Under the pieces are notes generated by a model. It saw only the letters and a list, made by a program, of their open reading frames with translations. It made no database searches and was not told where the DNA came from. Made by a program: the position numbers and the translations under genes. Shown one piece after another: positions 55,077 through 64,000 of a DNA stretch of 64,000 nt; position 1 is the stretch's first letter; each line of letters opens with the position of its first letter. Source of the DNA: an uncultured Moraxella sp. (GTDB taxonomy: Bacteria; Pseudomonadota; Gammaproteobacteria; Pseudomonadales; Moraxellaceae); assembly GCF_945873075.1 (NCBI RefSeq), contig NZ_CAMCBS010000001.1, positions 62,001 to 126,000 of the forward strand, given 5' to 3'.

Positions 55077-57155
55077 ATGAAGCAGACAAAGCAATGGGTT
55101 GATGTGAATCAAGTCAGTTTATCGCCTTATGCGGAGTATATGGTGCTACATGCCTATTTTGGCTGTGACTGTGGCATACGGTTTGATGAGTATTTACAGC
55201 AGTGTGGCAAGGCGCTGGGCGTCATTGATGATGTTGATGAGATTGATCGAGATGACTATGCCAAGATTAAACAGCGACTCGATGACCGCTATCAGACGAT
55301 CAAGCGGACAGGCATCGCAGACAGCGACGACTGGCAGCAGCCGTATGAGAATATCGCTTGTTTGGCAGAGTTTTTGGCGCTAAGCGATGATGAGATTGCG
55401 TTTCTTAGATTGGCGCTACATACCGTCGCCGAAGAAGTGCTGCGTGAGTTGTTGCAGCAGATTAAAAAGGATTATCGGCAATTACTGCGCTTTGTCGCCA
55501 AGCTATTGGACTGTGATGAGACGGCGATACGCTTTTTGATGACATCCAAAAATCAGCTGCGCAAATTTGGTATCTTGGCTGCTTGTTATAGATATGGCTC
55601 GAACAATTATACTCATGCAAGTGATTTGCTTGACTGGGGTGACTGCATTACTTGCACTGATTTTTTGATGCGACCGATCAGCAAGGATGAGCTCGTCAAG
55701 CAGTGCGTCATGCCGGTGGCATCGGCAGGCCTTTTAGCGACTGATTTTGCTTATATGGATGAGCACTATCAGATGATGGCGGCATATCTTCGCCATGCTT
55801 ATACTGCCCAAAAATCAGGCGTGAATATCTTACTCTATGGCGCACCTGGTACGGGCAAGACGCAGCTGGCGAGCGTCTTGGCAGAGCAGCTGGGCGTTGC
55901 GGGGCTTGCGGTGACTCATCAAGATGATGATCAAGACCCACTTTCTGCCAAATCTCGACTTTATAAGCTAAGACTCAGTCAGGCGCTATTGGATAAAACA
56001 TCGACGCTGTTGATTTTCGATGAAATCGAAGATGTTTTTGCTGCAAATGCTTTTGATAAATCGGTGGGTCAAGCGCACAAGGCATGGGTGAATCATCAAC
56101 TAGAGACCAATCCTGTGCCGACGATTTGGATCAGTAATGACATCGATATGATGGATCGAGCGTTTTTGCGGCGCTTTGATCTGGTGGTGCAGATGCCCGA
56201 TTTGTCTGTCGCACAAAAAGCAGCGCAGATCAAGGCGCAAGTCGGCGATCGGCTTAGCGATCAGCAGATTGCACATTTTGCACAGGTCAAGTCATTGAGC
56301 GTGGGTATGATTGAGCGTATCTTTGGTGTGGCGATGAGTGTGGATCAGCAAGGCGGTCATCAAAACTTCGATCAGCTGTGCTTGATGATGGTGAATGAGG
56401 TGCTAAAAAGTCGCGGTGCACCTACCATCCAAGCTTATCAAGACAAAAAATCCGAGTTTCGACTAGAGTATGTATCTTGCCAAAGTACGCTTGCCAAGAT
56501 CAGCGATGGCATTAAAGTGCATAAGACAGGGCGGATTTTGTGCTATGGCGAGCCTGGCTCAGGCAAGAGTGAATGGGCGAAATGGCTTGCCTTGCAGATG
56601 GATGTGCCGCTGCATCTGTATCGTGCATCGGATCTGATGTCCAAATATGTCGGCGAAACCGAGCAAAATATCGCCGCCGCCTTTAAACTTGCAACCCAAA
56701 CGGGTGGTGTGCTGATGATTGATGAAGTAGATAGCCTGCTGTTTGACCGTGAGCAGGCGCAGCGGCACTGGGAGCGTACACAGGTCAATGAGATGCTGAC
56801 ACAAATGGAGGATTTTGAAGGGGTGATGATCGTCTCGACCAATGCCAAGTCTGTGCTTGATATGGCTGCCATGCGCCGTTTTGATGTCAAGCTTGAGTTT
56901 GGTTATTTGACCGCCGAGCAATGCTGTGCCATCGCTGATGAGATGCTGAGCGAGCTTGAACTTGGCGCACTCAACGACACCCAAAGACGCCGTCTGTCAC
57001 GACTGAGTAATCTGACGATGGGGGATTTTGTGGCGGTGCGCAGGCGTCATCGTCTGGCAACGTTTGCATCGGCAGGCGAGTGGCTTGATGGCGTCTATGA
57101 TGAATCGATGGCAAAGCAAGACAATTTGCCACAGCCGATGGGTTTTGTGGCGTGA
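55077..57155 (+). CDS. Tandem AAA+ ATPase of the WYL/DUF262 module
   Basis: A 692-residue protein with two AAA+ domains. Residues 1-225 are a helical N-terminal domain I do not recognise. D1: Walker A GAPGTGKT at 255-262, Walker B LIFDEIED (D315, E316), sensor-1 WISNDID and arginine-finger-like RAFLRRFD. D2: Walker A GEPGSGKS at 491-498, Walker B MIDEVDSLLFD (D549, E550), pore-like KYVGETEQNI, sensor IVSTNAK and AAMRRFDVKLEF. KYVGETEQNI and RRFD recall Cdc48/FtsH-type remodelling ATPases. Start at 55077 has AAGGAG 6 bases upstream; ATG at 55074 is also possible. It shares an operator with the DUF262 pair. Confidence 0.88.
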   Translation: MKQTKQWVDVNQVSLSPYAEYMVLHAYFGCDCGIRFDEYLQQCGKALGVIDDVDEIDRDDYAKIKQRLDDRYQTIKRTGIADSDDWQQPYENIACLAEFLALSDDEIAFLRLALHTVAEEVLRELLQQIKKDYRQLLRFVAKLLDCDETAIRFLMTSKNQLRKFGILAACYRYGSNNYTHASDLLDWGDCITCTDFLMRPISKDELVKQCVMPVASAGLLATDFAYMDEHYQMMAAYLRHAYTAQKSGVNILLYGAPGTGKTQLASVLAEQLGVAGLAVTHQDDDQDPLSAKSRLYKLRLSQALLDKTSTLLIFDEIEDVFAANAFDKSVGQAHKAWVNHQLETNPVPTIWISNDIDMMDRAFLRRFDLVVQMPDLSVAQKAAQIKAQVGDRLSDQQIAHFAQVKSLSVGMIERIFGVAMSVDQQGGHQNFDQLCLMMVNEVLKSRGAPTIQAYQDKKSEFRLEYVSCQSTLAKISDGIKVHKTGRILCYGEPGSGKSEWAKWLALQMDVPLHLYRASDLMSKYVGETEQNIAAAFKLATQTGGVLMIDEVDSLLFDREQAQRHWERTQVNEMLTQMEDFEGVMIVSTNAKSVLDMAAMRRFDVKLEFGYLTAEQCCAIADEMLSELELGALNDTQRRRLSRLSNLTMGDFVAVRRRHRLATFASAGEWLDGVYDESMAKQDNLPQPMGFVA

Positions 57156-57190
57156 GCAGAATTTATTAAATTATCTCAAAAGTTTGTCAT

Positions 57191-57256
57191 AACCACACCC
57201 CAAAGCTTAGCCTAAGTATTTAACTGTCTAAGCGCTCAACTTTTGGGGTGTGGTTT
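57191..57256 (+). terminator. Large nested inverted repeat ending the module
   Basis: AACCACACCCCAAA (57191-57204) pairs with TTTTGGGGTGTGGTT (57241-57255), and an inner GCTTAG/CTAAGC pair can stack within. A T-rich tail follows. It likely ends the AAA+ transcript and, on the other strand, the convergent lipoprotein transcript. Confidence 0.7.
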
Positions 57257-57270
57257 TAGGCTTGTTTTTT

Positions 57271-57957
57271 TCAGAAATTTTTGGATTCTGTCTGTTGTTG
57301 GCTGGTTTTGGCATTGTGCTGTGCTTGCTTGCGCATCTTGCCAAATTCATCTGTATAGTATTCTACATAGACCTGAAAATCACCCATGTGTGGCGATGAT
57401 ACCGTGATGGTTTCGGCTCTTGGGGTCTTAAATCGTGTTTCACGATCACCAACAAATGGCTCTTTGCTTCCAATAACTGTGTAGTCGTTTTGCTTAACAT
57501 AAGAAACAATCTTTTTGTAGGTGGTATGATCCATGGGGTCGGATTCGTGTATCTGCATAAAGACATAAACCAATTTTTGATTGGTATCAAAGCCAAATTG
57601 CACATGATTTAAGCCTTCTATGCCAAAGCCTGCGCCGTCATTTTCTAGGATGTATCCGCCGGCGTATGATTTGGCATATTCATCAAATTGGTAATTTTCC
57701 AAGCGTTTTTTGACGGATTCAAAGGTCGATGCCTGTAGCTTAAAGCCTAGCACATTAGTGCCTGTGATGCTTGGGTCGTCTTCTGGGTCGGGGGTTGTTG
57801 GCGCAGATGTCGCTATAGGTGTAGTGACCGCCGAATCAGCAGTACGAGCGTGCGGTGTATCATCGCTTGGGCGCGTGGTGGTGTTTGATGTATCGGTGCA
57901 AGCGGTGGTTGCGCTCAATAATACGACTGTGCAGCAAAAAGTTTTGAGTGGTGTCAT
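57271..57957 (-). CDS. Hypothetical lipoprotein
   Basis: A 228-residue lipoprotein: MTPLKTFCCTVVLLSATTACTD with lipobox TTAC, then a Thr/Pro/Asp-rich linker. The folded part has LGFKLQASTFESVKKRLENYQFDEY, FGFDTNQKLVYVFMQIHESDPMDHTTYKKIVSYVKQNDY and PHMGDFQVYVEYYTDEFGKM, an alternating alpha/beta pattern I do not assign to a family. The ATG at 57957 is chosen for AGGAG upstream and for starting the signal peptide; the in-frame stretch to 58002 is leader. Confidence 0.7.
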   Translation of the reverse strand: MTPLKTFCCTVVLLSATTACTDTSNTTTRPSDDTPHARTADSAVTTPIATSAPTTPDPEDDPSITGTNVLGFKLQASTFESVKKRLENYQFDEYAKSYAGGYILENDGAGFGIEGLNHVQFGFDTNQKLVYVFMQIHESDPMDHTTYKKIVSYVKQNDYTVIGSKEPFVGDRETRFKTPRAETITVSSPHMGDFQVYVEYYTDEFGKMRKQAQHNAKTSQQQTESKNF

Positions 57958-58116
57958 GACAAATCGCTCCTTGCAAATGAATTTATTGTAATAATATTTC
58001 AAAATATTTGCAAGAATTAAGCCCTGTTCGTATAACAGAGCCTAATTTGAGTTGTGCACATAGGGCTAGCGTCGGATAAGTTTTTTTTAAGATTGATTGT
58101 AAATAAATTAAGCCAT

Positions 58117-58350
58117 CTATTTAAACTTCACCACGCCCACGCCATCAGCTTTGGCATTTTGCTCTTGGATGATGGCGGTCTCATCGGGGGTGGGGCGGCG
58201 TTCGCTGTGCCCACAGTCGATACATTCGATGTATTCATCAAACTGTGGCGTGAACACCTGAATTTGTACGATGACATCGACTTTTTTGCACGATGGACAA
58301 GCGACGCCAGCTAGAAATTGGCGTTTTGGGCGATTGGATTGATAGCGCAT
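58117..58350 (-). CDS. YheV family putative zinc ribbon protein
   Basis: A 77-residue protein with two CxxC pairs (GVACPSCKKVD and IECIDCGHSERRP) that form a zinc ribbon, as in E. coli YheV. In Pseudomonas and others the yheV homologue follows prlC, as here (8 bases after prlC on the same strand), so the two are co-transcribed. Function unknown. Confidence 0.85.
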   Translation of the reverse strand: MRYQSNRPKRQFLAGVACPSCKKVDVIVQIQVFTPQFDEYIECIDCGHSERRPTPDETAIIQEQNAKADGVGVVKFK

Positions 58351-58358
58351 GACCGCTC

Positions 58359-60476
58359 CTATGCCAAGCCACGATGGCGAAGTAGTGCTTCATTAGTCGC
58401 CTTGCGACCACGGAATGCCAGATAGTTGTCTTTGGCATCTCGTGAGCTACCACGAGCCAAAATCTCGGCACGAAAAGCACGACCGGTAGCAGGATTATAA
58501 ATCCCATCTTCTTCAAATTTGCCAAACGCATCCGACGACAGCACTTCTGCCCAGATGTACGAATAATAGCCACAGGCATAACCGCCGGCAAAAATATGAC
58601 TAAAGCCATTGCCAAAACGCTGATAAGCAGGCGGCATCACCACCGCAATCTCTTGGCGGACGGCATCGGCGACAGCTAGGATGTCTTGGTAGCTGACATT
58701 GCCAAAGTTCGCCATCGACTGACTATGTAGGCGCAAATCATACAGCCCAAACTCCATTTGGCGTAGGGTCTGTAGTCCTGTTTGGAAATTTTTGGTGCGA
58801 ATCAGTGCATCTTTTTTATCGCTTGGCAGAGGCTCGCCAGTGTCGATATGACGGCTGATTTTTTGTAAGCCTTCATCAGTGATGGCAAAATTTTCCATAA
58901 ACTGACTAGGTAGCTCAACCGCATCCCACTCCACGCCACTGATACCTGCCACATCCGCCACGCCAACTTCGGTCAATAGATGGTGCAAGGCATGACCAAA
59001 CTCATGGAATAAGGTATTGGCTTCGTCAAAAGATAGTAAGCTTGGCTTGTCATTCACCGGCGGGGCAAAATTCCCCACGATAAAGCCCACAGGCAAGGTG
59101 ATGCTATCGCCTTGCTCGTTGCGTTTTTGGAAATCATCAAGCCATGCGCCGCCTTGCTTGCCACTACGGGCAAATAGGTCAAGATACAGACCGCCGAGCA
59201 ATTCACCGCTATTTTCATCGCTCAATTGACAAAATAGCACATCATCATGCCAAGCAGAATATGCCTGCTTATCCACAACTTCGATGACCACGCCAAACAA
59301 GGTGCGACAGATGTCAAACAAGCCATCGAGCACCACAGGCAATGGGAAATAAGGGCGTAGCTCGTCAGATGTCAGACTAAATTTGGCTTGGCGGATTTTT
59401 TCGCTGACATAGGCGACATCCCAAGGCTTGAGCTCATCAATGCCTAACGATTTGGCAAAATCCTGCAATTCGGCATATTCTGCCAATGCTTTTGGCTTGG
59501 CTTTGTTTGACAAATCTAACAAAAACGTTTCGATTTCTTGGCTATTTTCTGCCATCTTGGTCGCCAGTGAATATTCACTATAATCTGCCATGCCAAGCAA
59601 TTTGGCTTTTTGGGTACGCAGATTGATGATGTCGGTCATGAGTGGTGAATTATCAAAGTCTTTGGTATCAGGGCTTTGGTCGGATGCACGAGTATTGTAG
59701 GCGTGATAAATCTCTTCACGCAGTGCACGGCTATCAGCAAAGCTAATCACCGCCAAATACATCGGAATATCAAGTGTCGCTACATAATCACTTGGCAAAT
59801 TGGCATCAGGATGGCTAGCACGATAAGCATCACCGGCAGCCTTGAGTAGCGCCAAGCCATTGTCGCTAATCCCTGATAATTCATCAGTAGCTAGTGGGCG
59901 AGCATAGTGGCGAGTGGCATCCATCAGATTATCCGAAAATTTGGCGGATAATAGGCTAAGCTTACTTTGGATATCGGCAAATTCGGCCTTTTTGGCATCA
60001 TCAAGCGCCACACCTGACAGCACAAAGCTTTGTAGGGCTTTTTTGATGGCTTGGCGTTGGGCGTCGCTTTGGTGCTCATTTGGTAATTGTTCAAAGCCAT
60101 CATGCACGGTCTGATACAGCTGATACAGGGCTTTTGATTGACCCACACGAGTACCAAAGGCAGACAGCTTGGGCAATACTTCATGATGTGCATGGCGAAT
60201 ATCGTCAGTGCTTGCCACGCTGTTTAGGTGTGATAATACGCCAAACGCACGCTCAATGGCGCGGCTAAGCGTATTAAAAGTTTCAATCTGCACAAAAGCA
60301 TCTGCCACGCTCACATCGCTATCCATCGCTTCGATGGCATCTAGCTTGTCGGTGGCGGTTTGTAGTGCTTGTTCGGTCAGGGCTTGTAAGGTGCTTGGTG
60401 TGGCTTTATCAAAATCCACCAATGCCAAGCGAGCATCCAGTGGGCTTGTGGTCAAATCAATCGTAGTCATTGTCAT
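58359..60476 (-). CDS. prlC: Oligopeptidase A (M3 family) PrlC
   Basis: Cytoplasmic zinc metallopeptidase that degrades short peptides, including cleaved signal peptides. The 705 residues carry the M3 zinc site HEFGH (H491-H495) in NTLFHEFGHALHHLLTEVG, the third ligand in SGVEWDAVELPSQFMENF, and the C-terminal FSHIFAGGYACGYYSYIWAEVLSSDAF. GAG lies upstream of tandem starts at 60476 and 60470. It is divergent from the EEP-family gene. Confidence 0.95.
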   Translation of the reverse strand: MTMTTIDLTTSPLDARLALVDFDKATPSTLQALTEQALQTATDKLDAIEAMDSDVSVADAFVQIETFNTLSRAIERAFGVLSHLNSVASTDDIRHAHHEVLPKLSAFGTRVGQSKALYQLYQTVHDGFEQLPNEHQSDAQRQAIKKALQSFVLSGVALDDAKKAEFADIQSKLSLLSAKFSDNLMDATRHYARPLATDELSGISDNGLALLKAAGDAYRASHPDANLPSDYVATLDIPMYLAVISFADSRALREEIYHAYNTRASDQSPDTKDFDNSPLMTDIINLRTQKAKLLGMADYSEYSLATKMAENSQEIETFLLDLSNKAKPKALAEYAELQDFAKSLGIDELKPWDVAYVSEKIRQAKFSLTSDELRPYFPLPVVLDGLFDICRTLFGVVIEVVDKQAYSAWHDDVLFCQLSDENSGELLGGLYLDLFARSGKQGGAWLDDFQKRNEQGDSITLPVGFIVGNFAPPVNDKPSLLSFDEANTLFHEFGHALHHLLTEVGVADVAGISGVEWDAVELPSQFMENFAITDEGLQKISRHIDTGEPLPSDKKDALIRTKNFQTGLQTLRQMEFGLYDLRLHSQSMANFGNVSYQDILAVADAVRQEIAVVMPPAYQRFGNGFSHIFAGGYACGYYSYIWAEVLSSDAFGKFEEDGIYNPATGRAFRAEILARGSSRDAKDNYLAFRGRKATNEALLRHRGLA

Positions 60477-60578
60477 TGCATCTCAATTATCAAAAAGCTG
60501 GTTCTATTATGCGTCCAAATGCATATTTTGCAAGACAAAATCATGCTACAATAGCCTTTTATTGCGATAAATTCACTC

Positions 60579-61322
60579 ATGACACCCATCACGATTACCA
60601 GTTTTAATATCCACAAAGGTATGTCACCGACCAATCGTGCCGTGCGACTTTCTGGCATGAAAGATGCGTTGGCACGCCTAAACCCCGATATCATCTGTCT
60701 ACAAGAAGTCCAAGGGCAAAATCTAAAGCGCGTCATCGCCTTTAATGAGTTTCCGTCACAGCCGCAGCATGAGTGGTTTGGCGAGTTTTTGGGCTACTCA
60801 GACAGTTATGGCAAAAATGCCGAATACGAGCATGGTCATCATGGTAATGCTGTCTTGTCACGCCATCCGCTTGACCCCAAGCATAATCTGAACATCACCG
60901 TCAATCGTCTCGAAAAACGCGGTATTTTGCACTGCGAAGTGACACCTGATGGCTGGCAGATGCCAGTGATTGTACTGTGCTGTCATTTAAATTTACTACA
61001 TAAAGACAGGCTAAAACAGTATCAAGCCATCCGTGAGTATATTGCCACATTGGATGCACAAGTGCCATTGATTTTGGCGGGGGATTTTAATGATTGGTCA
61101 AAAAAGTCTTGCCAAGCATTGTCAGGACTTGGGCTTGTTGAAGTGTTTGATGCCTGTCATGGTGCATATCCTGCGACTTATCCTGCCAAGATGCCGATGC
61201 TCTGCCTTGATCGTATCTATGTGCGTGGACTACAGGTGCATAATGCGGTGGTGCATGGCGGTGTGCCGTGGTCAAATTTATCCGATCATCTGCCAATCAG
61301 TGCGGTGGTATCACTAGTTTAA
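60579..61322 (+). CDS. Endonuclease/exonuclease/phosphatase (EEP) family protein
   Basis: A 247-residue metal-dependent phosphoesterase. Motifs are ITSFNIHKG (Asn), DIICLQEVQ (metal-binding Glu), CCHLNL (His), LILAGDFNDW (catalytic Asp/Asn), DRIYVRG and SDHLPISAVV (catalytic Asp-His). Related proteins act on DNA, phosphoinositides or nucleotides; the substrate here is unknown. rdgB begins 24 bases after its stop, so they probably form an operon. Confidence 0.88.
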   Translation: MTPITITSFNIHKGMSPTNRAVRLSGMKDALARLNPDIICLQEVQGQNLKRVIAFNEFPSQPQHEWFGEFLGYSDSYGKNAEYEHGHHGNAVLSRHPLDPKHNLNITVNRLEKRGILHCEVTPDGWQMPVIVLCCHLNLLHKDRLKQYQAIREYIATLDAQVPLILAGDFNDWSKKSCQALSGLGLVEVFDACHGAYPATYPAKMPMLCLDRIYVRGLQVHNAVVHGGVPWSNLSDHLPISAVVSLV

Positions 61323-61346
61323 TTGAGTAATATTAAAGGAAATCTT

Positions 61347-61958
61347 ATGAAGCAATGGGTCTTAGCCAGCAATAACAAAGGCAAGCTTACCGAATTTCAA
61401 GCACTGTTTGATCAGGCAAATCTAGGCGTCGAGATCATCAGTCAAGGCAGCCTAGGCATTGATGATGCCATCGAAGATGGACTGAGCTTTGTCGAAAATG
61501 CCATCATCAAAGCCCGTCATGCCTCTCGTGCCAGTGGCCTACCTGCCATCGCTGATGACAGTGGCCTGTGCGTACCTATACTTGGCAATGCACCGGGGAT
61601 ATATTCGGCACGCTACGCAGGTACGCATGGTGATGATGCTGCCAATAACGAGAAGCTTTTGGCGGATTTATTGCCTTATCGGGGTGATGCACCGATTGCA
61701 GGGTTTTTTGTCTGTGTGCTTGCGATGGTGCGTCATGCCGACGATCCACTGCCACTGATAGCCATTGGCAAATGGCAGGGTGAGATTTTGGATGCACCGC
61801 GTGGCGAGCAGGGCTTTGGCTATGATCCGCTGTTTTTAATCCCAGATCTTGGCAAATCATCAGCTGAGCTAGATAAAGCAGATAAAAACGCCATCAGCCA
61901 CCGTGGCCAAGCCCTACAGCAGCTGCTTCATCAGCTCAAAAACATGAATACGCTTTGA
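61347..61958 (+). CDS. rdgB: XTP/dITP diphosphatase RdgB
   Basis: Housekeeping enzyme that removes dITP and XTP from the nucleotide pool. The 203 residues have VLASNNKGKLTEFQALF, SFVENAIIKARHASR, ADDSGLCVPIL, GIYSARYAG and GYDPLFLIPDLGKSSAEL, all family signatures. The ATG at 61347 is preceded by AAAGGA; the in-frame extension to 61323 abuts the previous stop. Confidence 0.96.
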   Translation: MKQWVLASNNKGKLTEFQALFDQANLGVEIISQGSLGIDDAIEDGLSFVENAIIKARHASRASGLPAIADDSGLCVPILGNAPGIYSARYAGTHGDDAANNEKLLADLLPYRGDAPIAGFFVCVLAMVRHADDPLPLIAIGKWQGEILDAPRGEQGFGYDPLFLIPDLGKSSAELDKADKNAISHRGQALQQLLHQLKNMNTL

Positions 61959-62164
61959 TTTGATTACGCAAGTTGAGCGATTGTACGGTTTTTCAAGCAA
62001 ATTGAGTTGTAATTTTAGCTTGATATGGGTATACTGTATTGCTTTTAGTCTATTTATATGCTTATTGGTTAATTATATCTAAATATGGAAATTAGTTAGC
62101 AAGCATATCCGAATTTTATGCCTTAGGGCAAACTGTTTTATTTTTAATGATATTAAGGTGAATT

Positions 62165-63499
62165 ATGAGCGATCTACAAGTATCTGTGAATGTCATCTCT
62201 GACAAAGAAACACAGCTAACCGTTAAAGTGCCAGTGGGCAACATCCAAAGCAAAGTCGAAAGCCGTATTCGCAGCGTCGCTAAGACTGCCAAGATTGATG
62301 GTTTCCGCAAAGGTAAAGTACCAGTGTCGCACATCCGTGCTCAGTATGGTGCAGGCATCCAACAAGAAGTCATCAACGATGTGATTCGTGACACCGTATT
62401 TGAAGCACTAGCAGCCGAAAAAGTCCGTGTGGTTGGCGTGCCAAACATCGATGATGTCAAGCTAGAAAACGATTTCTTGGTTTATCAAGCGACTGTTGAG
62501 ACTTTCCCAGAAGTGGAAGTTAAAGGTCTAGGCGAAATCGAAGTTGAGCGTCAAGTAGCGACTGTGTCTGACGAAGATGTCGATGTGATGATCGAGAGCC
62601 TACAAAAACAACGCCAAACTTTTGAAGCCAAAGACGGTGCAATCGAAGATGGCGACCAAGCGACTTTTGATTTCTCAGGCTCAATCGATGGCGAAAAATT
62701 CGAAGGCGGCAGCGCTGAGAACTACACGCTAGTGATCGGCTCTGGTCGTATGATTCCAGGCTTTGAAGATGGCATGAAAGGCATGAAAGCTGGTGAAGAA
62801 AAAACCATCACCGTCACCTTCCCTGCTGACTACCAAGCTGAACACCTAGCGGGCAAAGATGCACAGTTTGTCATCACCGTCAAAGAAGTCAAAGCTGCGA
62901 CCTTGCCTGAGCTAAACGACGAATTCTTTGCACTATTTGGTGTGACTGAAGGCGGTCTTGACAAGCTAAAAGCTGATGTTCGTAAGAACATGGAGCGTGA
63001 AGTCAAGCACGCAGGTCGCAACCAAGTCAAGCAAGCGGCATTTGATGCACTACTAGAAAAGAACGAATTTGATGTGCCAAAAGCGATGCTGGATCAAGAG
63101 ATTGACCGTCAGCGTCAAATGATGCTAAACCGCTTTGCACAGCAGTTCGGCGCAAACCCTGCAAGCTTTGATGCAAATATGCTACCAAATGAGCTATTTG
63201 AAGACCAAGCATTGCGTGCGGTGCGTCTAGGCGTACTAGTAAGCCAAATCATCGAAGCGCAAAAGCTAGAAGTGGATCAAGAGCGTGTCTCTGCGTTCAT
63301 CGCTGAAGCTGCCGAGAACTACGAAGACCCACAAGAAGTCATCGACTACTACACCAACGACAAGCAGCAACGCGCTCAAGTTGAGTCTGTGGTGCTAGAA
63401 GATCAAGTAGTGGATTATCTACTAGGTCAAGCCAAAGTGACTGAAAAAGAAGTCAAGTACCAAGAGCTATTGGCGGCAGCACAACAACAAGCCATCTAA
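62165..63499 (+). CDS. tig: Trigger factor (ribosome-associated chaperone)
   Basis: Peptidyl-prolyl isomerase and chaperone at the ribosome exit tunnel. The ribosome-binding signature is in [20 protein letters not shown]. The PPIase domain is [21 protein letters not shown] with [17 protein letters not shown]-like residues, followed by the helical C-terminal substrate domain. The 444 residues are typical. clpP follows after 127 bases, the conserved tig-clpP(-clpX) order. AAGG lies upstream of the ATG. Confidence 0.97.
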   Translation: MSDLQVSVNVISDKETQLTVKVPVGNIQSKVESRIRSVAKTAKIDGFRKGKVPVSHIRAQYGAGIQQEVINDVIRDTVFEALAAEKVRVVGVPNIDDVKLENDFLVYQATVETFPEVEVKGLGEIEVERQVATVSDEDVDVMIESLQKQRQTFEAKDGAIEDGDQATFDFSGSIDGEKFEGGSAENYTLVIGSGRMIPGFEDGMKGMKAGEEKTITVTFPADYQAEHLAGKDAQFVITVKEVKAATLPELNDEFFALFGVTEGGLDKLKADVRKNMEREVKHAGRNQVKQAAFDALLEKNEFDVPKAMLDQEIDRQRQMMLNRFAQQFGANPASFDANMLPNELFEDQALRAVRLGVLVSQIIEAQKLEVDQERVSAFIAEAAENYEDPQEVIDYYTNDKQQRAQVESVVLEDQVVDYLLGQAKVTEKEVKYQELLAAAQQQAI

Positions 63500-63551
63500 T
63501 TGCCCAAGTACTTAGACGGCTAAAGGTTGAATTTTAGCAAATTGACAAATG

Positions 63552-63578
63552 CCCCAAAGCGTATGCATTGGGGTTTTT
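63552..63578 (+). terminator. Terminator of tig
   Basis: CCCCAA (63552-63557) pairs with TTGGGG (63568-63573), followed by a T run. Confidence 0.65.
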
Positions 63579-63626
63579 GTTCTCAAGTTTCTTAGTATGG
63601 ATAATTAATTAAACAGCGGAATATTT

Positions 63627-64000
63627 ATGAATATCAAGAACAATCCTTTTTATGACCAATTGGCGGATGCCTATCATGCGCCCCAAAATACGCTTGTGCC
63701 GATGGTCATCGAGCAGTCAGGTCGTGGCGAACGCTCATTTGACATTTTCTCTCGTCTATTGCGTGAGCGTGTGATTTTTTTGACCGGTCAAGTCGAAGAT
63801 AACATGGCGAACCTAATCGTCGCTCAGCTACTATTCCTAGAAGCGGACAACCCCGAAAAAGACATCCATCTGTACATTAATTCACCAGGCGGTGTGGTGA
63901 CAGCAGGCATGGCGATTTATGATACGATGAATTTCATCAAGCCAGATGTCTCAACCATCTGTCTAGGTCAGGCGGCATCAATGGGCTCGTTCCTGCTGTC
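63627..64000 (+). CDS. clpP: ATP-dependent Clp protease proteolytic subunit ClpP (3' truncated by window edge)
   Basis: Serine protease barrel of ClpXP/ClpAP. The visible 124 residues include [58 protein letters not shown] and the active-site serine in [13 protein letters not shown], where the window ends. The catalytic His and Asp lie outside. The start ([11 protein letters not shown]) is the first ATG after the tig terminator. Confidence 0.95.
   Translation, partial: MNIKNNPFYDQLADAYHAPQNTLVPMVIEQSGRGERSFDIFSRLLRERVIFLTGQVEDNMANLIVAQLLFLEADNPEKDIHLYINSPGGVVTAGMAIYDTMNFIKPDVSTICLGQAASMGSFLL

Overview
The window looks like a chromosomal segment of a gamma-proteobacterium of the Moraxellaceae, most likely Moraxella or a close relative. 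This is inferred from the protein sequences, the hisIE-tatABC order, the lone hemC-hemD pair, the YheV-prlC pair and moderate GC; no rRNA or species marker is present. Most of the 64 kb is housekeeping. The first base lies inside sdhA and the last inside clpP.

Layout. 1-2.4 kb: end of the succinate dehydrogenase operon (sdhA, sdhB). 2.4-5 kb: AEC and CynX-type transporters and nqrM. 5-9.8 kb: a minus-strand block dnaK, grpE, hemD, hemC. 9.9-16.6 kb: argH, a mechanosensitive channel, an FKBP lipoprotein, a short DsbC-like oxidoreductase, argA and a small lipoprotein. 16.7-26.7 kb: an iron-siderophore region made of a Fur-box promoter, binding protein, two permeases, ATPase, TonB-dependent receptor and an SbmA/YddA-like ABC exporter. 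It is interrupted by a vapC-type toxin-antitoxin pair and a second Fur-box promoter that drives only a very short terminated transcript. 26.7-39.8 kb: MazG-like protein, dusC, a UvrD-like helicase, a PD-(D/E)xK/DUF4268 protein, a phosphohexomutase, dnaJ, a cystathionine-lyase-type enzyme, a DUF4298 protein, tatCBA, hisIE and an FMN-dependent glutamate-synthase-like protein. 39.8-42.7 kb: an AT-rich islet (TetR regulator, 41-residue membrane peptide, two alpha/beta hydrolases) flanked by a 15-base direct repeat and containing two copies of a long palindrome. 42.7-50.5 kb: aldehyde dehydrogenase, then sucA-sucB-lpd. 50.5-57.2 kb: a probable defence module. 57.2-64 kb: lipoprotein, YheV zinc ribbon, prlC, an EEP-family phosphoesterase, rdgB, tig and clpP.

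The strongest candidate for an undescribed system is 50.5-57.2 kb. It holds a WYL-domain regulator, a DUF262 protein without a nuclease domain, a DUF262-DUF1524(HNH) protein, and a protein with two AAA+ ATPase domains. The DUF262 pair and the AAA+ gene are separate transcription units divided by a terminator, yet each is preceded by the same perfect palindrome, GCGACA-N5-TGTCGC. That ties all three effector genes to one regulator, presumably the adjacent WYL protein. The pair resembles GmrSD/SspE-type modification-dependent restriction; the tandem AAA+ partner and the shared operator are the unusual parts.

All functional calls rest on reading motifs and on family knowledge. No database search was run.
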